The notes: a model not told the origin generated them from the sequence alone. Shown: positions 43,591 to 53,087, counted from the first letter of the stretch. The stretch is DNA of 64,000 bases from 0-14-0-80-60-11 sp049322355 (GCA_049322355.1 JBMORG010000027.1:417079-481078), one strand, 5' to 3'. Made by a program: numbers and translations.

Positions 43591-43764
43591 ACCGCTTCCT
43601 CCGTCTCAAATGGGCTCCCTGACGTCACCGATCTTGGGTGGAGCGGTAACTTCCCGCCAGTGTAACAATCCCCCGCGAAAGTGTAAAATAATTTCTTAGG
43701 TTTTCAAAATTGGCGGCATACGGCTGATGCTTTGGAAAATAGATCGGGGCCGGGAAGCCTCGCC

Positions 43765-44931
43765 TTAAGCTGCCCGCAAGGCCTCCAGGAGTGGCAAACG
43801 GGCCGCTTTGAGGGAGGGCAGAACCCCCCCCATCAACCCCATGCCTACCCCGAAAAGCAGGCTTTTGACTACGATACCCGGGGTCAGGGCGAACTTGAAG
43901 GTGAGTTCGGCAAAACTGGACCAATTGATGGTGGAGAGGGTGATAAAGTTTAAGAGGGAGGCCGGCACCAGGCCCAAAAGCCAGCCTAAAAACCCCAGAA
44001 ACATGGACTCCAGCAGAAAAGCTGCGAGAATGTGATGCCGCTTGAAACCCAGAGCCCGTAAAGTGCCGATCTCGGCGACCCGGGCCCCCACCTGGGCATA
44101 CATGGTGACCATGGCTCCCAGGATAGCCCCTATCCCAAAGATCCCGGTAAGGACCAAACCCAGGAGGCGGATGAAGGTAGCCAGACGCCGGGACTGGTTT
44201 TCATAGAATTCCACCTCCCGGAGCACCTGGACCGGCAGGCGGGGGTCGCTCTCCAGACGATTCTTGAGGGCGTCGAAGGCCCCGGGGTCCCTCAGGCGCA
44301 GGGTCACCGAGGAGAAGCCCGTGCGCCGGAAGGCCGCCAGCAAGGTTTCCACATCCCCCCAAAGCTCCGAGGAAAAACCGGTGTTGCCGGCATCCATAAT
44401 GCCCACTACCCGCCAGTCCCGCATGGCGAAGCGCAAGGTTTCCCCCAGTCCGGCCCCTTGAAAACGCCGGGCAATCTCGGTCCCGGCCACGATCTCGGTG
44501 GACCCAGGCTGCAAAAACCGTCCGGCGCTGATACGCATCTCCCGCCGCAACTCCGGCGATACGGGCTGCACCCCCCGGATGATAACGTTACCCGGCAGGC
44601 CGGTGCCCCGCTTGGGCAGGTTGATGAGCACAATGGCTTCATCCGCCACCAGGCGGCGCCCTTCCCGGCCCAGGGCCACTTCCGGCTGGGCCCCGATTAT
44701 GCCCGCCTGGGAGCGGTCAATTGCGCTTTGCACCTCGGATTCGGACCCGGCCCGGAGCACCACTACGTTATCAAAGGAGCCGGTAGCCACCAGGGTGCGC
44801 CGCAAGCCTTCGGAGAGCATGAGCACTGCGGCGAAGACAAAGACCACCAGGGCCATGCCCACCGCGGTGAGAAAGGTGGTGAGCCGGCGGGCCAGGAGAT
44901 TGCGATAGCTATAGGAGAGGGGAATGGGCAT
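43765..44931 (-). CDS. ABC exporter permease, MacB/FtsX type (permease 1)
   Basis: A 388-aa protein: N-terminal membrane segment (about 15-40), large extracytoplasmic domain (about 45-260) and three C-terminal membrane segments (about 265-375) with EIGTLRALGFKRHHILAAFLLESMFLGFLG. The periplasmic part differs from permeases 2 and 3, so it is not a recent copy. It probably works with the ATPase at 51151-51870, although other genes intervene. Confidence 0.85.
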   Translation of the reverse strand: MPIPLSYSYRNLLARRLTTFLTAVGMALVVFVFAAVLMLSEGLRRTLVATGSFDNVVVLRAGSESEVQSAIDRSQAGIIGAQPEVALGREGRRLVADEAIVLINLPKRGTGLPGNVIIRGVQPVSPELRREMRISAGRFLQPGSTEIVAGTEIARRFQGAGLGETLRFAMRDWRVVGIMDAGNTGFSSELWGDVETLLAAFRRTGFSSVTLRLRDPGAFDALKNRLESDPRLPVQVLREVEFYENQSRRLATFIRLLGLVLTGIFGIGAILGAMVTMYAQVGARVAEIGTLRALGFKRHHILAAFLLESMFLGFLGWLLGLVPASLLNFITLSTINWSSFAELTFKFALTPGIVVKSLLFGVGMGLMGGVLPSLKAARLPLLEALRAA

Positions 44932-45106
44932 TAAGGTTCATCGGAGAGATAAATTTAAGCTGATAATCTGATCATAGGACTTGATACAAAAATTATTGCG
45001 GGTTTGCAAGGCTGCCACTGCCCGCCGTCAATAGGCGGTAGACCACGATGAAGGGTACGCCCGACAACAAGAGCTTGAGGCCCGATAAGAATTTGCCCAA
45101 AGGAGC

Positions 45107-46435
45107 CTAGACTATGGTCTTAAGGAAGTCCTCCGCAATTTCTTCAATTTTCCCGGCGCGGTCCAAGCCATTGATGCATTTCCGGGCGTTATAAAAATCC
45201 GTCTCGTCCTCGTTGATATAATCGGTAATTTTTTTGCCGGTGAAAGCCCCGGTCCTGAAGCCGTGCACCAAGATGAACACGGCGTTTTCGGGTTCCAGGG
45301 CCAGGTCGGGGTCGCCCACCAGGTCAAGGTTCATGATTTTTCCATACTTGCGGTAGTTGTCCTCCCAGGTGAGCTGAACATAGCCACGGCCATAGTAGGG
45401 GTAGTAGCGCAAGTGCTCCCGGCGCCACTCCTCAGCCGTGTCGAAATCCTTGCTGATGTAGTAGGCTTCCCGCACCGGTTGGAAGGTATGGCCCGTCTCC
45501 CAATCCGTTGTGGCCAGGACATAGGCGATCTGTTCCGGTGAGCCTATCCCCTGTTGTTGGCACTCGGCTTTGATGGCGGCGATGGTGCCCTCCTTGGTGG
45601 AAAAATCGAACTCACCAGTAACCAATGCGGGCTTCTGCGCCGGCTCCTCCGGGGCAAAAACCTCGGGCCGCAAGGGTGCCGAAGATTCCTGCCAATCCTG
45701 GGTCCAGGGCAACTGGAAGTGCATGGGGTCCTTGACCGATTTCCAGAGGCCGCCCCATTCAAATCCAGCTTCCGCAAAACAGCTGACAAACTCATCGGAA
45801 AAATCCCTCACCATGTCCTCAAAGCTGGGAGCAGGTTTTTGAAAAGGGTTCGTTTTGGCATTAAAATCCAAGGCCAATCCCCAGGAATGGACTGAAAGGT
45901 TTTCACCCCCTTTCATCTCCCGGATCACAAAACAACCTTCATAGGTTTTTAATTCATCGGCCAGACCGCGTTCGCAAACCAGGCGGAGGGCCTCTTTAAG
46001 CGGCCCTTCCAGGAGCCTATGGCCGTAAATTGAAGTAAAGGGCTTGCCGTTAATGGTCCGTACATGAGACAGACGGTCCTCAAACTCGCTCAGGTCGATG
46101 GTGGTAAGATTTTTCAGGAACTGGTGGTCGCCGGGGTCCGGGGTCCCAAACTTCTCGCTCAGCTCTTTTTGAAAAAGGGGAAAATCAAATTGGGAGAATC
46201 GGGGAGCAGGCTTCTCCCGCACTTCTGCTTCCGGGGCTGGGGCCTCCTGGAGAAATTTACTGGCCACCCACCCAATGGTGTCGTCCTCTAAGAGAATGGG
46301 CGTCCAACCTTCGATGGCGGGAGATATGATCTTCTCCTGGTTTTCCACGGAGCCCACGACCTCATAATCGGTGCCCGGACCGGACCGGATATTGAGGCTG
46401 CTGGCGGTGACAATGTAATATTTTTCTTCAGGCAT
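45107..46435 (-). CDS. SH3b-M15 peptidase-GH19-like lysin, no signal peptide
   Basis: A 442-aa modular cell-wall enzyme: bacterial SH3 at about 5-63 (SSLNIRSGPGTDYEVVG), an M15 D,D/L,D-carboxypeptidase-like domain at about 125-245 with the zinc-site pattern SVHSWGLALD (His183, Asp190) and DPMHF (His239), and a GH19/chitinase-like domain at about 278-440 with Glu313 in TDWETGHTFQPVREAYY and YYGRGYVQLTWEDNY. No export signal is seen, as in phage endolysins. GGAGG precedes ATG 46435; the frame is open 47 codons upstream. Lies between two permease genes. Confidence 0.82.
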   Translation of the reverse strand: MPEEKYYIVTASSLNIRSGPGTDYEVVGSVENQEKIISPAIEGWTPILLEDDTIGWVASKFLQEAPAPEAEVREKPAPRFSQFDFPLFQKELSEKFGTPDPGDHQFLKNLTTIDLSEFEDRLSHVRTINGKPFTSIYGHRLLEGPLKEALRLVCERGLADELKTYEGCFVIREMKGGENLSVHSWGLALDFNAKTNPFQKPAPSFEDMVRDFSDEFVSCFAEAGFEWGGLWKSVKDPMHFQLPWTQDWQESSAPLRPEVFAPEEPAQKPALVTGEFDFSTKEGTIAAIKAECQQQGIGSPEQIAYVLATTDWETGHTFQPVREAYYISKDFDTAEEWRREHLRYYPYYGRGYVQLTWEDNYRKYGKIMNLDLVGDPDLALEPENAVFILVHGFRTGAFTGKKITDYINEDETDFYNARKCINGLDRAGKIEEIAEDFLKTIV

Positions 46436-46712
46436 GGCTTGATCCTCCCTCGAAGTGGGTGGTCCACAGGTTAAACTTACTTTCCCCCTCTTATACTTAT
46501 TGCCGAAAGATTTTCTGGTTAACCCTTGACCCTTCCCCAAGAAGGCAGACGAGATCGAGGAAAGAACTCTTGGCAATTATTTAAGAGGCATTATTATACA
46601 TAATTATTTCTCTGGCAATTTCTTTGCAATAAAGACTTGAGCGGTGGCTTCTATGATGAACTCAACTCTCAACGATTCTTGATCACTATCACTTGTTAAA
46701 TTTAATTAAAAT
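46436..46712. other. AT-rich gap before the lysin gene
   Basis: 277 bp. Its right part (46577-46712) is distinctly AT-rich relative to neighbours and has no gene. It probably holds the lysin promoter on the reverse strand. Confidence 0.5.
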
Positions 46713-47864
46713 TTATCCCACTTTTCTTAAAGCCGCGGCAATCTGGACCCGGGTGGCCTGCCAGGCCGGGACGATGCCGGCCAGTACTCCCACTGCCAGA
46801 GCCACTAATATTCCCAGGACCATGGTAAGCGGGGTGACCTCAAAGGCCCCGAAATACTGGCGCACCGAGGCGGGAAACATCTCCACCGCCGGAAAAGTCA
46901 GGGCCAGGCCCAAAGCCCCGCCCAGCAGGGCCAGGCACAATGATTCCCCCATAATGACGCCCACCAGATGGCGGGGCTTGAAGCCCATGGTCTTCATTGC
47001 CGCATACTCCCCCAAGCGTTCCCTGGCATTCATGGCCAGGGTGTTGGCCAGGACCACCAGAATCACCCCGATGACCATCCAGGAGACCACCTGGATAGCC
47101 ACCAGGATGGCTGAACTCATCTCCACGAAGCCCATCTGAAAGGCGGCCTCGGTCTCCGTCAGGGTTTCGGCCAGGGAGTTTTTAAAAGCGGCGTCGATTC
47201 TTGCCGATACCGGGGCGGCCAAATCCGGCCGGGCCACCTGGATTAGATACCATCCCACCTTATCGGCCATCTCCGGGGCAATTTTTTTCAAGGTCTCATT
47301 GAGGTAATCCCAGTGAAAAAACAGCAGGGTCTCATCGGTGTTGGGATATTGCCCTTTATAGATGCCCCGAAGCACCAGGCGGTATTCCCCCTGAAAATAG
47401 GTGCCTTTCAAAACAATGGCGTCTCCCACCCGCCAGCCGAACCGGTCCGCCAGCTTGCGGCCAGCCACGGCGCCGCGCCGGTCCTGGACCAGGGCCAGCT
47501 TCTGGTCTTCGGGCATCAGATATTCCGGGTAGGCGTCCAGGTAGGCGGGCAGAGACGCGGCAAACTGGGGGAAAAAGTTTTTCTTGTCGATATAGATGCC
47601 TTCAAACCAATAGGCGTAGGCCACCCGGGTAACGCCGGGCACGGCCTGGATCTTGGGAAGATAGGCCAAGGGCAGGGGAAACATGAGGGACACGGCGTTG
47701 CGGGTCACCAGGCGCAAGGGGGAGGAAGCCTCCACCCCGGCGTACCAGGCGGCCACCACCGTGCGCAGCAGACAAAAGGCCAGGACCGCCACTGCCATCC
47801 CCAGGATGGTGAGCGCGGCCCGGAGCGGATGCCGAATAGTATTGCGCCAGGTTAGTTTTAGCAT
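46713..47864 (-). CDS. ABC exporter permease, MacB/FtsX type (permease 2)
   Basis: A 383-aa permease with MacB-type layout: first membrane segment at 15-38, periplasmic part at 45-255, three segments at about 258-375 with EYAAMKTMGFKPRHLVGVIMGESLCLALLGG. It is a close paralog of permease 3: both begin with KLTWRNTIRHPLRAALTILG and end with ALRKVG. A heptamer array starts 4 nt upstream of the ATG. Confidence 0.9.
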   Translation of the reverse strand: MLKLTWRNTIRHPLRAALTILGMAVAVLAFCLLRTVVAAWYAGVEASSPLRLVTRNAVSLMFPLPLAYLPKIQAVPGVTRVAYAYWFEGIYIDKKNFFPQFAASLPAYLDAYPEYLMPEDQKLALVQDRRGAVAGRKLADRFGWRVGDAIVLKGTYFQGEYRLVLRGIYKGQYPNTDETLLFFHWDYLNETLKKIAPEMADKVGWYLIQVARPDLAAPVSARIDAAFKNSLAETLTETEAAFQMGFVEMSSAILVAIQVVSWMVIGVILVVLANTLAMNARERLGEYAAMKTMGFKPRHLVGVIMGESLCLALLGGALGLALTFPAVEMFPASVRQYFGAFEVTPLTMVLGILVALAVGVLAGIVPAWQATRVQIAAALRKVG

Positions 47865-47867
47865 CAG

Positions 47868-47895
47868 GTGTCAGGGGACAGTGGTCAGTTTTCAG
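47868..47895. repeat. Heptamer array, GTGTCAG/TTTTCAG units
   Basis: GTGTCAG, GGGACAG, TGGTCAG, TTTTCAG in strict register, directly before the permease 2 start. Confidence 0.85.
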
Positions 47896-48017
47896 TTGTG
47901 TAGGGTGGGCACTGCCCACCATTTCATTAAAAATTCCCTAAGTTTTCTGTGCTGGCACAGGCTTTCTATCCTTTGCTTATGACCGGCAGGAGGTTGGCAG
48001 CCAATTGAAAGTAGAAC

Positions 48018-48050
48018 GCGCTTTGCGCACCAAATTTGTGCGTAAAGCGC
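48018..48050. repeat. Palindrome GCGCTTTGCGCAC/GTGCGTAAAGCGC
   Basis: 13-bp arms with one mismatch and a 7-nt loop, at the 3' end of the CxxC gene. A shorter relative is at 50114-50130. Confidence 0.8.
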
Positions 48051-48053
48051 ACC

Positions 48054-48854
48054 CTATCGGACTTTCAGCTTCCCCCTGACTCTTGCTGAGCGTGCTATTT
48101 CTTCAATATTCCGAATCAAGCCAAACTCTTGGGGTTGAAATAGCAGAGCAATTTTCTCCGTGCCATAGTGCAGACATATAGAATCGAGATATTTTGGCAT
48201 TTGGCTTCCTATGCAGAGTTCGAAGTAGAGCCCGCATATGAAAAATGCATGTCTATGATAGCCTCCATATCGTCCCGTGGCAGGAAAAGAAATAATGTTG
48301 TGACGAGGATGAGGAGCATCAGGAGGCTGGACGAGTATCCCCATTATCATCCTAGCGTTTTTAGGGAAAGATGAGAAACCACACAAGTAGGTACGAAGCT
48401 CCTCCTGATAGCGTTGCCCTATCCGTGGCTTCCCAGTATAATGCCGGTGTGCAACGGATGCTCGCCACACGAGGCTACTTGCAAAATAGGTAATCTTGAT
48501 TGTATCAAGGTTTGCAACAGAGGTATATTCTGAACCTATTCCTTTATCAGTTGCTGATGTCGAAATTCCTAACATAGTAAGTGGTATAGGCTCACCGTCT
48601 GTTCCATATGCTAACTTGGCAACGTAATTTTCCGAGCTACCTATCATTTGCTCGCAACTGACGCACAGCATGTTCTCAGTGATCTGCTTCGAGGTTTGAA
48701 CGGCTTGTCCATCTTTAACTACTACCGGATAAGGGTTGTTGGTGGAAACTTCTGCCCGTAACCTTTTAAAGGCCCATTTTGGAATAATGTGACTTTCCTG
48801 GAGTTCAATATCAGGTTTAAGACAGAGGCGGCAATCACCTAAGAATGGAGTCAT
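48054..48854 (-). CDS. Low-GC CxxC/HNH-like hypothetical protein
   Basis: A 266-aa protein with Cys8-x2-Cys11, ESHIIPKWAFKRL (His22) and Cys64-x2-Cys67 followed by Glu68, a layout like zinc-stabilised HNH nucleases or the related accessory proteins of defence regions, but without a full HNH motif. The rest is unfamiliar. Base composition is clearly more AT-rich than the permeases on either side, suggesting horizontal transfer into the exporter cluster. No signal peptide. Confidence 0.65.
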   Translation of the reverse strand: MTPFLGDCRLCLKPDIELQESHIIPKWAFKRLRAEVSTNNPYPVVVKDGQAVQTSKQITENMLCVSCEQMIGSSENYVAKLAYGTDGEPIPLTMLGISTSATDKGIGSEYTSVANLDTIKITYFASSLVWRASVAHRHYTGKPRIGQRYQEELRTYLCGFSSFPKNARMIMGILVQPPDAPHPRHNIISFPATGRYGGYHRHAFFICGLYFELCIGSQMPKYLDSICLHYGTEKIALLFQPQEFGLIRNIEEIARSARVRGKLKVR

Positions 48855-48912
48855 AGCTAAAAATTCCCCGCGTTACCAATTATTATTATCATTAATCGAA
48901 ACTTGAAACCTA

Positions 48913-50064
48913 CTATCCCACTTTCCGCAGCGCCTCGGCGATGCTCACCCGGCTGGCCCGCCAGGACGGCAAGAACGCGGCCAGCAGGCCCACCATCAAA
49001 GCCACGGCCAGCCCCAAGATCAAAGTGGCCCGGGTGAGGGGGAAGACCCGGAAATACTGACCCAACTGGGTCTTGAAGAAATATACTGCCGGGAAAGTCA
49101 AGGCCTCCCCCAGCAGACCCCCGGCCAGGGCCAGGAGCAAGGATTCCCCCAAGATCAGGCCCACCAAGTGCCGGGCCTTGAATCCCATGGTCTTGAGGAC
49201 GGCATATTCCCCCTGGCGCTCCCGGGCGCTCATGGCCATGGTATTGGCCAGCACCACCAGGATCACGCCGATGACCACCCAGGAAACCACCTGGATGGCC
49301 AGGAGAATGGCTTCGGTCATGGCCACGAAGCCCAGAGCGAAAGCCTGCTCCGTTTCCGTCAAGGTCTCGGCCAAACTATTTCGAAACAGATTATCAATCT
49401 GGGCCGCCACCTGGGGCGCCAGGTCCGGACGGGCCACCTTGATGAGATACCAGCCCACGGTATCGGCCCGGCTGGACCCTTGTTTCTTCAAGGTCTCATT
49501 TAAGTAATCCCAGTGGAAAAAAAACCGGGATTGATCGGTTTGGGGTTCGGCTCCGTCATAAATGGCCCGGATGATGAACTGCCACTCTCCTGGATAAATA
49601 GTGCCTTTAAGGACAATGGAGTCCCCCAGCTTCCAGCCGTAACGGGTCGCCAGGGCCCGGCCCACAGCGGCGCCCCGGCGATCCTGGAAAAAGGCCAGTT
49701 TCTGATCTTCGGGCATGACATACTCGGGATAGATAGGGAAATAATGGCGCACATCCACGGCAAACTGGGGGAAAAAGTGGCGTTCGTCGATGTAGACGGC
49801 GCCGAACCAGCTACCGTAAGCCACTGCCTCGATGCCGGGAACGGCCTGGATCTTGGGGAGATAGGCGATGGGCAGTGGAAAGATCAGGGAGATGGCGTTC
49901 CGGGTCACCAGGCGGGCCGGGGAGGCGGCTTCTACTCCGGAATACCAGGCCGCCACCACGGTGCGGAGCAGGGTAAAGGCCAACACCGCCACCGCCATCC
50001 CCAGGATGGTGAGTGCGGCCCGTAGCGGATGCCGGATGGTGTTTCGCCAGGTTAGTTTAAACAC
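48913..50064 (-). CDS. ABC exporter permease, MacB/FtsX type (permease 3)
   Basis: A 383-aa close paralog of permease 2, same length and layout, with EYAVLKTMGFKARHLVGLILGESLLLALAGG in the membrane part. The start is GTG 50064, at the first base of a heptamer array (50064-50084). It follows the phosphorylase gene on the same strand. Sequence near the start is nearly identical in permeases 2 and 3 at the DNA level. Confidence 0.9.
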   Translation of the reverse strand: MFKLTWRNTIRHPLRAALTILGMAVAVLAFTLLRTVVAAWYSGVEAASPARLVTRNAISLIFPLPIAYLPKIQAVPGIEAVAYGSWFGAVYIDERHFFPQFAVDVRHYFPIYPEYVMPEDQKLAFFQDRRGAAVGRALATRYGWKLGDSIVLKGTIYPGEWQFIIRAIYDGAEPQTDQSRFFFHWDYLNETLKKQGSSRADTVGWYLIKVARPDLAPQVAAQIDNLFRNSLAETLTETEQAFALGFVAMTEAILLAIQVVSWVVIGVILVVLANTMAMSARERQGEYAVLKTMGFKARHLVGLILGESLLLALAGGLLGEALTFPAVYFFKTQLGQYFRVFPLTRATLILGLAVALMVGLLAAFLPSWRASRVSIAEALRKVG

Positions 50065-50084
50065 GGTTTTCGGTTTTCAGTTTT
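50064..50084. repeat. Heptamer array, CGGTTTT/CAGTTTT units
   Basis: CGGTTTT, CGGTTTT, CAGTTTT, beginning in the permease 3 start codon. Confidence 0.88.
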
Positions 50085-50113
50085 CGGTGGCACAAGCTTT
50101 CCAGACCCACAGG

Positions 50114-50246
50114 GGTGCGCAAAGCGCACCAACTCTGGTTCCCAAGCTGCGCTTTGGGTAACGGCTCAAACCCCCTTAAATCCCCCTTTGCCAAAGGGGA
50201 CTTTCTATACCTCCCCCCTTTTCTTAAAGGGTGGAGGGGGGATTTT
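50114..50246. repeat. Palindromes upstream of permease 3
   Basis: GGTGCGC-AAA-GCGCACC at 50114-50130, then an AAATCCCCCTTTGCCAAAGG-type element at 50168-50246 running up to the phosphorylase stop codon; a second copy of the latter lies at 5726-5805. Confidence 0.8.
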
Positions 50247-51053
50247 TTATTTGGTCTGTTGATCCCGTTTAGCCAATATTTCCAGGGCTCGCAGACCCAC
50301 GCTGATAAGCTGGCCCTCGCCTCGCTGTTTGTCTTTGACGGAGGTGAACCCGGCTTCGCTTTCCCGGTTGTCCAAGACCAGGCAGGCGCCCCCGGCCCTG
50401 ACTTGGTAAGTGGAGACCGCGGCCAGGGCCAGGTAGACGGCCATTTCCATTTCCATGTTAAGGACGCCGCTTTCCGTAAGGGCGTGCAGGTACTGGGGGT
50501 CCGGGGCAGGAAACCCCGGGGCCGCCCGCCCCTGACCGGCATAAAAATCCCCGGTGGTGAGGGTGAGTCCGACGTGATACGGCATTTTCAAAGCTTCGGC
50601 CGCCTCCGTCAAGGCCGCCACAATCATAGGGTCGGCATGGGGGACGATGCCTGCCGGGACATAGCTCGCGACTGTACCTTCCCGGCACCAGGCCGACTCG
50701 GTAATGACCAGGTCACCAACCTCGATCCCCCATTGAAGCGCGCCGCAGGTGCCCAGACGGATAAAAGTGACGGGGTTGATACAATTGGCCGCCTCCACCA
50801 CGGCGATGGCAGTGGCCGGGGCTCCGATGCCGGTGGCCATGACGGAAACGGGGAGGTTCTTATAAGAGCCGGTGTAAGTGAGGAACTCCCGGTTTTTACG
50901 GCGCAGGTCTATTCGCGTAAAGCGGCGGGCGATCCTTTGGGCCCGATGGGGGTCGCCGCAGGTCAGGATATAGGGGGCCAGGTCCCCGGGGAGGCAGTCG
51001 ATATGATAGAAGCGGCCCTGGGCGTTTTTGGGAATGGAGGTGGGGATATTCAT
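50247..51053 (-). CDS. Nucleoside phosphorylase, uridine phosphorylase type
   Basis: A 268-aa PNP/UDP family enzyme that splits nucleosides with phosphate: CGDPHRAQRIARRF (phosphate binding), ATGIGAPATAIAVVEAAN, RLGTCGALQWGIEVGDLVI and VLNMEMEMAVYLALA (ribose binding Glu-Met-Glu). Closest to uridine phosphorylase-like members, though purine activity cannot be excluded. It interrupts the exporter genes (97 bp after the ATPase), with no functional link apparent. Confidence 0.88.
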   Translation of the reverse strand: MNIPTSIPKNAQGRFYHIDCLPGDLAPYILTCGDPHRAQRIARRFTRIDLRRKNREFLTYTGSYKNLPVSVMATGIGAPATAIAVVEAANCINPVTFIRLGTCGALQWGIEVGDLVITESAWCREGTVASYVPAGIVPHADPMIVAALTEAAEALKMPYHVGLTLTTGDFYAGQGRAAPGFPAPDPQYLHALTESGVLNMEMEMAVYLALAAVSTYQVRAGGACLVLDNRESEAGFTSVKDKQRGEGQLISVGLRALEILAKRDQQTK

Positions 51054-51150
51054 ATGCAGGACCTCTTTAGATCAATAGCTTGAGATCCTTGTATCTTATC
51101 GCTTCGCTGTGCTCAGGATGACAAGATGAGGATTTCTCAAATATCCTGTA

Positions 51151-51870
51151 CTATTTCTCCTGCTTATCGTTCTGATTCATCAACTGCCCCTTGATGAGGC
51201 GGCGAATGCGGCCCGCGTGGGCCGCGGCCTCGGGGTCATGGGTGACGATAATAATGGTCTTCCGAAATTCTTGATTCAGGCGGGTCAACAGGTCCATGAT
51301 TTCTCCGGCGGATTTCTTGTCCAGGTCGCCGGTGGGCTCGTCTGCAGCAATGAGGGTAGGGTCAGTGACCACGGCCCGGGCAATGGCCACCCGCTGTTGC
51401 TGGCCGCCGGAGAGCTGGGAGGGGTAGTGGCTCTGACGGTCGCTCAGCCCTACCAGTTCCAAAACCAGATCCACGTGCTCCTTTCTCTCCCGGCGGGACA
51501 GCCTGGTGAGGAGCAGAGGCAGTTCCACGTTTTCGAAAGCGGTAAGCACCGGAATTAGCTGGTAAAACTGAAAAACAAACCCGACGTTGGCGGCCCGCCA
51601 ATCCGCCAACTGGCTCTCGCTCAGGGCCGGCAGATCGATGCCATGAACCAGGAGGTGGCCGGAATCCGGGCGGTCCAGGCCGGCAATGAGATTGAGCAGG
51701 GTGGTCTTGCCGGACCCCGAGGGTCCCATGAGGGCCAGGAATTCTCCGGCAGGGATAGTGAGGCTGATGTCCTGGAGAACTGGCAGCACCTGGCTGCCCC
51801 GCCGATAGGACTTATAGAGGTGGGCGATGTCCACTACTGGGGCCGTCGGGGGGGCCGGCTTCTCCATCAC
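51151..51870 (-). CDS. ABC exporter ATPase, MacB/LolD type
   Basis: A 239-aa cytoplasmic ATPase: Walker A GPSGSGKTT, Q-loop VFQFYQLIPVLTAFENVELPL, signature LSGGQQQRVAIARA, Walker B LIAADEPTGDLD and H-loop VTHDPEA. It overlaps the adaptor gene by 4 bp, so the two are translated together. Expected partners are the MacB/FtsX-type permeases downstream. Confidence 0.94.
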   Translation of the reverse strand: MMEKPAPPTAPVVDIAHLYKSYRRGSQVLPVLQDISLTIPAGEFLALMGPSGSGKTTLLNLIAGLDRPDSGHLLVHGIDLPALSESQLADWRAANVGFVFQFYQLIPVLTAFENVELPLLLTRLSRRERKEHVDLVLELVGLSDRQSHYPSQLSGGQQQRVAIARAVVTDPTLIAADEPTGDLDKKSAGEIMDLLTRLNQEFRKTIIIVTHDPEAAAHAGRIRRLIKGQLMNQNDKQEK

Positions 51871-53087
51871 GATTGCTTGACTTTCACCCGCAAGCCGTCC
51901 CGTAAGGACGCGGGCGGATTTAAGACTACCCGATCCCCTTCTTTAAGGCCGCTGGCGACTTCCACCAGATCGTTCATGGCAAGGCCGAGGGTGATGGGGA
52001 CCAGTTTAACCCGGTTGGCGGACACAACATAACTGTAGGAGCGGCCATCACGGGTGATAAGGGCGGCCTTGGGGATGGTCAGGCGGGGCTGGCGTGCTAA
52101 TGACTCCAGAGGTTTGGAGAGAAACGCCACCTTGGCGCTCATTTCCGGCAAAATGCGGTCATCCATTTCCAGAAATTTTACTTTGGTGAGCACGGTGGCC
52201 TTGGTTCGGTCCGCAGTGGGGACAATCATGTGCACTTCCCCGGCGAACCGCCGGTCGGGGATGGCGTCCAGGGAAATTTCGCAAGGTTGCCCCAGGCGAA
52301 TTTTGTCCAGGTTGGATTCCGCCACATCCACTTCCACCATCAGGGAGTTCAGGTCGGCCATGGTCACCACCGCGGCCCGGGCGTTGGTCGCGGCACCGAA
52401 GGGAGCCACCACTTCTCCGACCTCAGCGTATTTGGTGGTCACCACCCCGTCAAAAGGACCCCGGATGTAACTGTATTCCAAGGCCGCCTGGGCGTTGGCC
52501 AGCCCGGCCTGGGCCACTTTGATGCGGGCCTGGGCCGCGGCCAGCCCGGCCTGGGCCTTCTTAAACCTGGCGACGGCGGTATCAAAGTCCTGCTTGGGAA
52601 TGAGGTCTTGAGCCACCAGGGTCTGGTAGCGGCGGTATTGAAGCTCTGCGTCCACCACCTCAGCCTGGGCGATGCCCAGGTCGGCTTGAGCCTGTTTGAC
52701 TTCGGCTTCGGCCTGGTTCCGGGCCGCGACCAGGTCTTCGTTCTCCAGGGAAGCCAGAATCTGTCCCTTCTGCACCCGGCTGCCTTCCTCCACACCCAGA
52801 AAAGCCAGGCGGCCCGTGCTCTTGGAGGAGACTGCGGCCTTGCGTTGCGCCACTACGTAGCCGCTGGCGTTTATAACCGTGTAAGCCTGGGCCGGGTAGA
52901 GGCGGGAGACTACCGCGGTATTGACTTCGGGTGCAGGTTTAAGAGGGCCCCAGAGGTAAAGCCCCGCCAGGACCACCAGGGCCGCGCCCAAGATAATCAG
53001 GACAATGCGGGTCCGGGAGAAGGCCGCCACCGTGGGGCGATCTTCCCCGGGGCGCTGAATGCGGAGTCGCTCAAGATCGGCAGACAC
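51867..53087 (-). CDS. Periplasmic adaptor, MacA/HlyD family
   Basis: A 406-aa membrane-fusion protein: N-terminal anchor (about 29-47), biotinyl-lipoyl half motifs (SSKSTGRLAFLGVEEGSRVQKGQILASLE and later YIRGPFDGVV), a long coiled-coil hairpin between them (ARNQAEAEVKQAQADLGIAQAE..., about 115-195) and a beta-barrel region. It would link the permease to an outer-membrane channel not found in this window. First gene of the exporter operon. Confidence 0.92.
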   Translation of the reverse strand: MSADLERLRIQRPGEDRPTVAAFSRTRIVLIILGAALVVLAGLYLWGPLKPAPEVNTAVVSRLYPAQAYTVINASGYVVAQRKAAVSSKSTGRLAFLGVEEGSRVQKGQILASLENEDLVAARNQAEAEVKQAQADLGIAQAEVVDAELQYRRYQTLVAQDLIPKQDFDTAVARFKKAQAGLAAAQARIKVAQAGLANAQAALEYSYIRGPFDGVVTTKYAEVGEVVAPFGAATNARAAVVTMADLNSLMVEVDVAESNLDKIRLGQPCEISLDAIPDRRFAGEVHMIVPTADRTKATVLTKVKFLEMDDRILPEMSAKVAFLSKPLESLARQPRLTIPKAALITRDGRSYSYVVSANRVKLVPITLGLAMNDLVEVASGLKEGDRVVLNPPASLRDGLRVKVKQS

